From: Spongiicolonus versatilis
Lineage (GTDB): Bacteria > Pseudomonadota > Gammaproteobacteria > Arenicellales > Spongiicolonaceae
Length of the DNA stretch: 5,564 nucleotides
Assembly: GCA_028286165.1 (NCBI GenBank)
Contig: JAPYMU010000020.1
Location: 1-5,564, forward strand
Direction: 5' to 3'
In this document: positions 4,915 through 5,564 of the stretch, piece after piece
Position numbering within the stretch: the stretch's first letter is position 1
Layout: every line of letters starts with the position of its first letter
The notes under the pieces: generated by a model
The model's input: the letters and a program-made list of their open reading frames with translations, nothing else
Told to the model about the DNA's origin: nothing
Databases searched by the model: none
Translations under genes and position numbers: made by a program

Positions 4915-5564
4915 TGCGGATTGCTTTTGTGTCCACCGGCCAGTTGCCCATCCCGGCGCCGGGTTACGGCGGCATTGAGTTGGTGTTGCACTATTACCGC
5001 CAAATTCTGGAGCGCCTGGGGCATGAGGTGCGCATTGTCAATGTGATGGGCGGGGCGAGCATTGCGCGGCGGCTGAGAATTGTGCGCGAGGTGAATTCTT
5101 TTCGCCCGGATTTGGCGCACATTCATGCGTCCAAATATTTCAACCTGAGCCGCTGGCTGCGCTGCCGGGGAATTTTCCTCACCGACCACGCGCCCGAAGT
5201 TTCGCTGGCGACGTATCCCCATCACCGCCGCGCGCTGCGGAAGAACACGCGCATCATTTGCCTTTCCGAAAACATCCGGCGGCATTACCTGGCGGCCGGC
5301 GCGCCGCCCGGATGCGCGCATGTGATTCCCAACGGTTTGATGACCGAACGGTTTCGGTTTGCCGAAGCGCCGCGCCACCGGGAACACTCCCTTTGCCTGG
5401 CCGTCATCAACCGCAGAAAACGGCAGCATCTGTTGTGCGGAATTCCCGGGCTTTATTTTGCCGGGCCGGTGGAGGAGGAAATCGCACTCGGCGAGAATTA
5501 TCTCGGCGAGTGGAGCCGGGAGCAGGTGGAAAATGATTTAACCGATTACGCCAACTTGGTGCTG
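4914..5564 (+). CDS. family 4 (GT-B fold) glycosyltransferase, 3' end beyond window
   Basis: ATG 4914 opens a frame that runs without a stop to the window edge (217 residues seen; family members are usually about 330-400). The N-terminal domain has the GT4 signature MRIAFVSTG then PAPGYGGIE (14-22), the glycine-rich donor/acceptor loop. DLAHIHASKYF (66-76) is the usual second-domain-edge strand. IICLSEN (114-120) and VIPNGLMTERF (137-147) match the 'S-x-x-IPNG-hD/F' boundary to the C-terminal domain. AVINRRKRQ (163-171) is a variant of the common 'vGRi.prKr' sequence. The nucleotide-sugar Glu motif (EX7E) would lie past the edge. It probably extends a polysaccharide chain at the cytoplasmic membrane using an activated sugar. 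It is translationally linked to the preceding gene by the TGATG overlap. Sugar specificity is unknown. Confidence 0.88.
   Translation, partial: MRIAFVSTGQLPIPAPGYGGIELVLHYYRQILERLGHEVRIVNVMGGASIARRLRIVREVNSFRPDLAHIHASKYFNLSRWLRCRGIFLTDHAPEVSLATYPHHRRALRKNTRIICLSENIRRHYLAAGAPPGCAHVIPNGLMTERFRFAEAPRHREHSLCLAVINRRKRQHLLCGIPGLYFAGPVEEEIALGENYLGEWSREQVENDLTDYANLVL

Overview
The window is part of a bacterial surface-polysaccharide locus: nucleotide-sugar synthesis genes (a UDP/GDP-sugar dehydrogenase and a manC-type GDP-mannose gene) and three glycosyltransferase genes, packed with overlapping start and stop codons. Most genes are moderately GC-rich, as in many Gram-negative-type bacteria. The sequence does not fix the phylum, and no rRNA or tRNA is present to help.

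Layout. Positions 9-155 hold seven tandem 21-bp units, probably the 3' end of a glycine-rich plus-strand gene that converges on the dehydrogenase. On the minus strand, a GT-A fold glycosyltransferase-like gene (1386-2315) is followed by a nucleotide-sugar dehydrogenase (166-1389), and the two overlap as ATGA. A divergent spacer of about 55 bp, with a small dyad and overlapping extended -10 boxes, separates them from manC (2371-3954, plus). After manC come a family 2 glycosyltransferase (4093-4914) and a family 4 glycosyltransferase (4914 to the window edge, open), which overlap as TGATG.

The most interesting signal is a short gene-less element of about 206-220 bp at the manC / family 2 glycosyltransferase junction. 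It has near-identical terminal inverted repeats with the core TAAGGGTACTTA and is bounded by TA dinucleotides, so it looks like a MITE-type non-autonomous transposable element. Removing it on paper puts the manC frame onto a TGA that overlaps the next gene's GTG start as GTGA. This implies that the element split a translationally coupled operon and gave ManC a foreign C-terminal tail. The element also holds a strong hairpin and promoter-like boxes.

Two genes show signs of functional change. The ManC cupin domain has Arg where the second His of the metal-binding HxH motif is expected. The family 2 glycosyltransferase lacks the stretch that normally carries the nucleotide-binding and DxD aspartates, in frame. 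Together with the insertion, this suggests a remodelled or decaying polysaccharide locus. I see no defence system, CRISPR array or RNA gene.
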